This document shows positions 59,510 through 64,000 of a stretch of 64,000 nucleotides of DNA, one piece after another. The notes under the pieces are model-generated. The model was given only the letters and a program-made list of their open reading frames with translations. It was not told where the DNA came from and searched no databases. Source of the DNA: Enoplolaimus lenunculus (taxonomy: Eukaryota; Nematoda; Enoplea; Enoplida; Thoracostomopsidae); contig JASANG010002494.1 in NCBI GenBank assembly GCA_030248215.1, positions 1 to 64,000 on the forward strand, read 5' to 3'. Every line of letters begins with the position of its first letter. Position 1 is the first letter of the stretch. A program made the position numbers and the translations under genes.

Positions 59510-62500
59510 TCAAATGCCGCTAACAGCCGGATAACTAGCGGATCGAATCAGTTGTTGCTCGTTGAAAACTGGACACACCGCTGACAACTTTGCTCGCGTT
59601 GCTTCGTCGAGAAACTGGCTCGTCCCAGCAGACAAGTTCGTGGGTGGACCAATACCACCAGAGTAGCAGCCTGAGCCGTGACTTCCACAAATCACCGACG
59701 GTGGCGGTTGTGTTAAGGTTGGCGATGCCGCCACAGATGCAACAGCAACTCGCGGTGGAGCTAGAAACTCTTCTGGCTTCATCGTAGTAAGTTGCTGTTG
59801 TTGTTGTTGTGATGAAACTCCACCCTGTGGTGATACTCGCGTGTTGCGCATCAGTGGTTTATGGTAGCGCATTGCGTCGAGTGTGCCATGTTGACCCTAA
59901 ACCATTCAGAGTTTTGAATTTGATTTTTTTAAAATATTAACAATTTTATTCTTTTAAATTTCAAAGAAGTTAATTTTTATATTATTTTACAAAGACATTT
60001 TTTTTAATTTTCTAAATAGTTTAAATTTTTTCATTAATTAAAAATAGTATTTTTAGCATTTGGAAAACAAAATAACCACTAGAAATCATCGCAAGCAGGA
60101 AATGTTATTAACCTGCCGCAAGGCGGTTCAAATGTTGGTCGCAAGTTTTATTTTTAAACATTCGTTTTGGTCAAAACGAAATGCTTTTTTCATGCCGGTA
60201 AAACATTAAACTTGGCTACGTTTGCCAGCTGACGACTTTCGATATATCAAATTGCTCTGACAGCCTTATGCACCGAAAGCTGTTAATAAAAATTAATTTT
60301 AAATTGTTCAGAAATTTCAAAATCTTAATTTCTTCAACGGATTTTCTTAAAATTTTAAAAACTTCATTTCTTCGACGGATTTTCTTGAATTTTTAAAAAC
60401 TTCATTTCTTCAACGGATTTTTTTTAAAATATTAAGAATTTAATATTAATTTCTTCAGCGGATTTTTCTTAAATTTTAAAAACTTAATTTCTTCACCGGA
60501 TTTTCTTAAATTTTTAAAAACTTCATTTCTTCAACGGATTTTTTTTAAAATATTAAGAATTTAATATTAATTTCTTCAGCGGATTTTTCTTAAATTTTAA
60601 AAACTTAATTTCTTCATCGGATTTTTTTAAATTTTTAAAAACATCATTCGTTTAACGGATTTTCTTAAAATATTAAGAATTTAATATTAATTTCTTCAGC
60701 GGATTTTTCTTAAATTTTTAAAAACTTAATTTCAATTTTTTTCTAATCTCTCAACTTTGTTGTAAAAATCAACATTATACATCGAAAACTAACCTGCCAA
60801 CAATTGCGACAAAAATATCGAAAACACATTAGTTCACGGCAGAAGTACGGTCCAGTTGCAACCGAACACATCGAACAAACAGCGTCTTCAAGGAACGGAT
60901 CAATTTGAACCTGAAAAAATTTAATCAACATAAAAATTTGAACAACATTGCTGTTCAATGATTCGTATGAGGCTACGCTTGAGCCCTAATGTTCACTTTA
61001 TATTTCCAGTTAATTTAATTGTGGGGAAACTCTTCGTAGATGTGGACGCTATGCAACAAAGATTTTGCCAGATGAAAAATATACGCATATCATTATCAAC
61101 CATACAGAATCATTCTAAAATTCTTATCAGGTTCGAAGCCCAACATGCCGAGGAAGGCAAGAATCGTCAGGAGCACCATGTATGGATTTCAACTGGGTTA
61201 CAACCACTAGCGAAATCGGATGTGGGACAACAGGGATGGCGTAGGCTCCCCTCTTCCCCGACGGATATATAATTTTTGTAATAAAATGGTATGTTTACCT
61301 ACCTACATTACAATTTGTCTCACTCAAAAATTGTCAAAATATACCATACAGTAAAAGTTGTGTTTCATACAACCGGAACTAATACGGTTTAAAGGGAGGG
61401 GGGCAAATTTTTTTAAAAAATGTAGCCAAACCCCCTTGAACAGCAATCTAGCCAGAAACACTAACCTTTTTATTAAATTTTGTTGTTTTGATCTCAATGA
61501 AAGCCGAAGTGACCGCTTTGAAGTAGCTTTTTTGATTGTTGAAAGTGACGCGACCAGAACCTGAAAATCACAAAAATTTAGCCAACCAAACACGATGTCT
61601 ACGGTAAAAAACTTAAATTAATAAACCAATAAAAATTTACGTATCGCGTAACCGGTCAATGTAAAGAACACGGGCGGAACAGTATTATAAGCATATTACT
61701 AAGCCTAAGCCTAAGCCTAAGCGTAAAGAATGAGCATATTCTAAGTCTAAGTCTAAGCGTAAGCGTAAGCCTAAGCGAAAGAATGAGCATATTCCTAAGC
61801 CTAAGCCTAAGCCTGAGCCTAAGCCTAAGCGTAAAGAATGAGCATATTCCTAAGTCTAAGAAGCCTAAGCGTAAGCCTAAGCGAAAGAATGAGCGTATTC
61901 CTAAGCCTAAGCCTGAGCCTGAGCCTAAGCCTAAGCGTAAAAAATGAGCATATTCCTAAGTGTAAGCCTAAGCGTAAGCCTAAGCGAAGAAATGAGCATA
62001 TTCCTAAGCCTAAGCCTAAGCCTGAGCCTAAGCCTAAGCGTAAAGAATGAGCATATTCATAAATCTAAGCCTAAGTGTAAGCCTAAGCGTAAGCCTAAGC
62101 GTAAGCCTAAGCGAAAGAATGGGCATATTCCTAAGCCTAAGCCTAAGCCTGAGCCTAAACCTAAGCGTAAAGAATGAGCACATTCCTAAGTCTAAGCCTA
62201 AGCGTAAGCCTAAGCGAAGAAATGAGCATATTCCTAAGCCTAAGCCTAAGCCTAAGCCTAAGCCTAAGCGTAAAAAATGAGCATATTCCTAAGTCTAAGT
62301 CTAAGCGTAAGCCTAAGCGAAAGAATGAGCATATTCCTAAGCCTAAGCCTAAGCCTAAGCCTAAGCCTAAGCGTAAAAAATGAGCATATTCCTAAGTCTA
62401 AGTCTAACCGTAAGCCTAAGCGAAAGAATGAGCATATTCCTAAGTCTAAGCCGAAGCCAAGCAAAAAAATTAGTCTAAAGCTTAAGCTTACTCTATTGCA

Positions 62501-63210
62501 GTCCCACAGAAAAACGTTCCGCCCCTGATCTTTACATGGGCCACGTAACCAATAAAATTTTAGGTATCGCGTAATCAGTAGGCTGCATCAGGCATATAGG
62601 TTGGTGATCCCTTCCTGCAGCGATGGTGCAATGTCACTGGATACCAATTAACTGGTTTAAACCAATCATCCTTAGCGCAACCAAATTTGGCAAAATCAAA
62701 CAACTTAAATCTATGACTGATTATTGGAAACCCAACTTCGCGCGTAATCGGCTTTGAAGTCAAACCAATAACCGGAGGTGGGTATGGTCGTGGGGTTTAA
62801 ACCTTAGAAAAGATTGACCCCCTTTTACAAATTTCAGCTTCCACAGTAAGCTGTGTCAATAGTCCTCATGGACGTTCTAAAATTTGAGAATAAAAAGTAA
62901 TTGGGCCAATGTTACTTTTAGGGCCGCAACAGTAGATTATTACGCATATTCCTAAGCCTACACCTAAGCGTTGAAAAAAGTGTATGCCTAAGTCTATGCT
63001 TAAGGAAAAAATACAGTCTATAATCTAGGCCTACTCTTTTACAGACCCACCAGAAACTGGGACGGCCCTCAGAGTAACATAAGTAATGAAAAGTATACTC
63101 AAAAGACTTACCAATAGGATATTTATACTTATCAGTATCGACCGCAGCGTAAATCACACCACCGAACAAATCGTTCATCACAGTTGCTAGTACTTCCGAA
63201 GTGATCATTC
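59510..63210 (-). CDS. CPEB1-type RNA-binding protein, last four exons
   Basis: This is a cytoplasmic polyadenylation element-binding protein, which binds U-rich elements in 3' UTRs and controls poly(A) length and translation, notably in germline and neurons. Exons: 63210-63112, 61560-61466, 60910-60794, 59896-59510 (TGA). Exon 1 here reads [23 protein letters not shown] and exon 2 [20 protein letters not shown] then [11 protein letters not shown], together the second half of RRM2. Exon 3 and the start of exon 4 form the ZZ zinc domain. The tail has a Gln run and low-complexity Ala/Pro/Ser sequence. [10 protein letters not shown] and VQIDPFLED favour CPEB1 (Orb1) over CPEB2-4. Phases close at all three junctions. 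The 5' exons lie beyond 64,000. Confidence 0.93.
60305..60735. repeat. AT-rich tandem repeat in CPEB intron
   Basis: Repeats of about 40 bases (AATTTCTTCAACGGATTTTC then TTAAAATTTTTAAAAACTT) are arranged in a higher-order unit of about 120 bases that alternates with AATATTAAGAATTTAATATT. The array ends 59 bases from the donor side of the ZZ exon. Confidence 0.88.
60794..60910 (-). CDS. CPEB ZZ-domain exon
   Basis: Thirty-nine codons: [20 protein letters not shown] then [19 protein letters not shown]. The six cysteines match the CPEB ZZ cross-braced zinc site, and the histidines come from the next exon ([18 protein letters not shown]). The acceptor is TTTTTTCAG and the donor GTTAGT. Confidence 0.95.
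61654..62542 (+). mobile_element. Longest telomere-core element, amplified about eight-fold
   Basis: The flanks GCGTAACC and ACGTAACC (61,646 and 62,543) form an 8-bp duplication with one mismatch. The ends are GGTCAATGTAAAGAACACGG and, in reverse, GGCCCATGTAAAGATCAGGG. The 889-base element repeats a unit of about 100 bases (GAATGAGCATATTCCTAAGC, CCTAAG runs, then GCGTAAG runs) some eight times. The array gives Lys-Pro and Leu-Ser dipeptide open frames that are not genes. It sits in a CPEB intron. Confidence 0.93.
62904..63080 (+). mobile_element. Telomere-core TIR element, type C, right tip lost
   Basis: The left end GGCCAATGTTACTTTTAGGG is intact. The right end stops at GAGTAACAT without GGGCC. 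AGTAATTG and AGTAATGA flank it (six of eight). It lies 31 bases from the donor of the first CPEB exon in the window. Confidence 0.8.
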
Positions 63211-64000
63211 CTAAAATTACAAAAAAACTAAATAATAAAATTACAAAAAACTAAAAAAATAAAATTGCAAAAAAACTAAAAAATTAAATTACAAAAAAAC
63301 GTAAAAAATATCAAAAAATTTAGACCGCAAGATTCGAACCACCTGACTCTAAACGAGACGGCCAAGGTACAGAAATTTAGCATATGATCCCGTCTAGAAA
63401 TTATATCGGCCAATGTGTTGGTATACAACGACAGTAATATACACAACACATATATACTCTTATACAGGCTTGAAATTTATACACAAAACAATTGCATTTA
63501 GCTTTAATTTATGCAACTTCCACAATATCATGCGTACACCAGGTGACTTTTGTTGCAAACATATTTTGCCAAGCGAATGCAGCGAACATATTTTTTTTAC
63601 TTTCACGACCCGAAAAGGGGTTATTTTATATTATTGTATAAATGTCTTTTTTCTTGTCTCATGAAAAATTTCACATGATTATTCCTGATTTGAATAAACT
63701 AACCATGCAATGCACCAACAAACACAGTTTTATGTGGGTCCATACGCTGATTATTGCATCTAATATATGTAGAATCGCCAATGACCCAAGGTATAATTTG
63801 AACCTGGTAATATATACAATAATAACAATAACTTAAACTAAACAGTATACATTGTACACTGTCCCCAAAAACACTTTAAACCCTGGTTGAATCAAAATAA
63901 CGGTTATGCTTAACTTTTTGGCCCTTTGTCATAAAAATTAGCGTACAACAAATAAACAAACAAACAAACAAAACAAAAACAAACAGACAAGCAAGCAAGG
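63211..64000. other. CPEB intron or upstream sequence without recognised exon
   Basis: 63,211-63,320 is an A-rich tandem stretch (AAAAAACTAAAAAATAAAATT-like units). On the minus strand GGTTCGAATCTTGCGG near 63,330-63,350 is B-box-like. 63,945-64,000 is a CAAA microsatellite. I did not find the upstream RRM exons. Confidence 0.5.

Noticed and set aside
61020-61280. Open frame of about 100 codons in the CPEB intron
   Set aside because: No recognisable domain. It lies in sense-opposite orientation to CPEB, and the neighbouring sequence resembles a repeat at about 49,440.
61838-62528. Overlapping open frames of Lys-Pro and Leu-Ser repeats
   Set aside because: They are translations of the CCTAAG hexamer array in a telomere-core element. 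The frames stay open only because the repeat lacks stops in some phases.
22750-63080. Interstitial telomere repeats as scars of chromosome fusion or break repair
   Set aside because: The arrays are short, bounded by fixed inverted ends and flanked by 8-bp duplications, which indicates transposition.

Overview
The window is animal nuclear DNA, most likely from a nematode. The genes have many short coding exons with GT-AG introns, the non-coding DNA is AT-rich and packed with small transposons, and the hexamer of the nematode telomere (TTAGGC) occurs in dozens of short internal arrays. An astacin protease with a C-terminal ShKT tail also fits Nematoda. I cannot name the species. Long introns and heavy repeat load suggest a larger-genome lineage rather than Caenorhabditis (inference).

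Layout. (1) Bases 1 to about 16,370 form a giant imperfect palindrome centred at 7,895-7,900. The right arm carries clean exons of a DENND5-type Rab regulator. The left arm is a decayed or noisy reverse copy of the same exons. (2) The DENND5 gene runs on the plus strand from the right arm to a stop at 32,820. Twenty-one exons encode the end of the DENN module, RUN1, PLAT and RUN2. Its N-terminal third is missing at the palindrome centre. One 8.4 kb intron (18,273-26,641) is a transposon trap. (3) 32,821-36,376 is intergenic, with one Tc1/mariner-like MITE and other fragments. (4) 36,377-44,078, minus strand, is a complete seven-exon secreted astacin metalloprotease: signal peptide, FQGD prodomain, HELMH catalytic domain and three ShKT domains, with all exon phases closing. 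(5) 44,079-59,509 is intergenic, made of MITEs, minisatellites and tRNA-like sequences. (6) 59,510-63,210, minus strand, holds the last four exons of a CPEB1-type translational regulator: end of RRM2, ZZ zinc domain and a Q-rich tail. The gene continues beyond the window.

The most unusual content is a family of about 25 non-autonomous elements between 22.7 and 63.1 kb. They have GGCC-type terminal inverted repeats and 8-bp target duplications, and the core of each is a variant nematode telomere array. One copy has inserted into the telomeric array of an older copy, with a GGCTTAGG target duplication. Other families present are Harbinger-like MITEs (TAA/TTA target sites), hAT-like elements (CAGGGTGCAACCGG ends, 8-bp duplications), TTAA elements (one family carries a tRNA-like pol III promoter), TA elements, and several in-frame minisatellites that create long but spurious open frames. 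The three host genes have no evident functional link to one another. No transposase, rRNA gene or CRISPR array was found.
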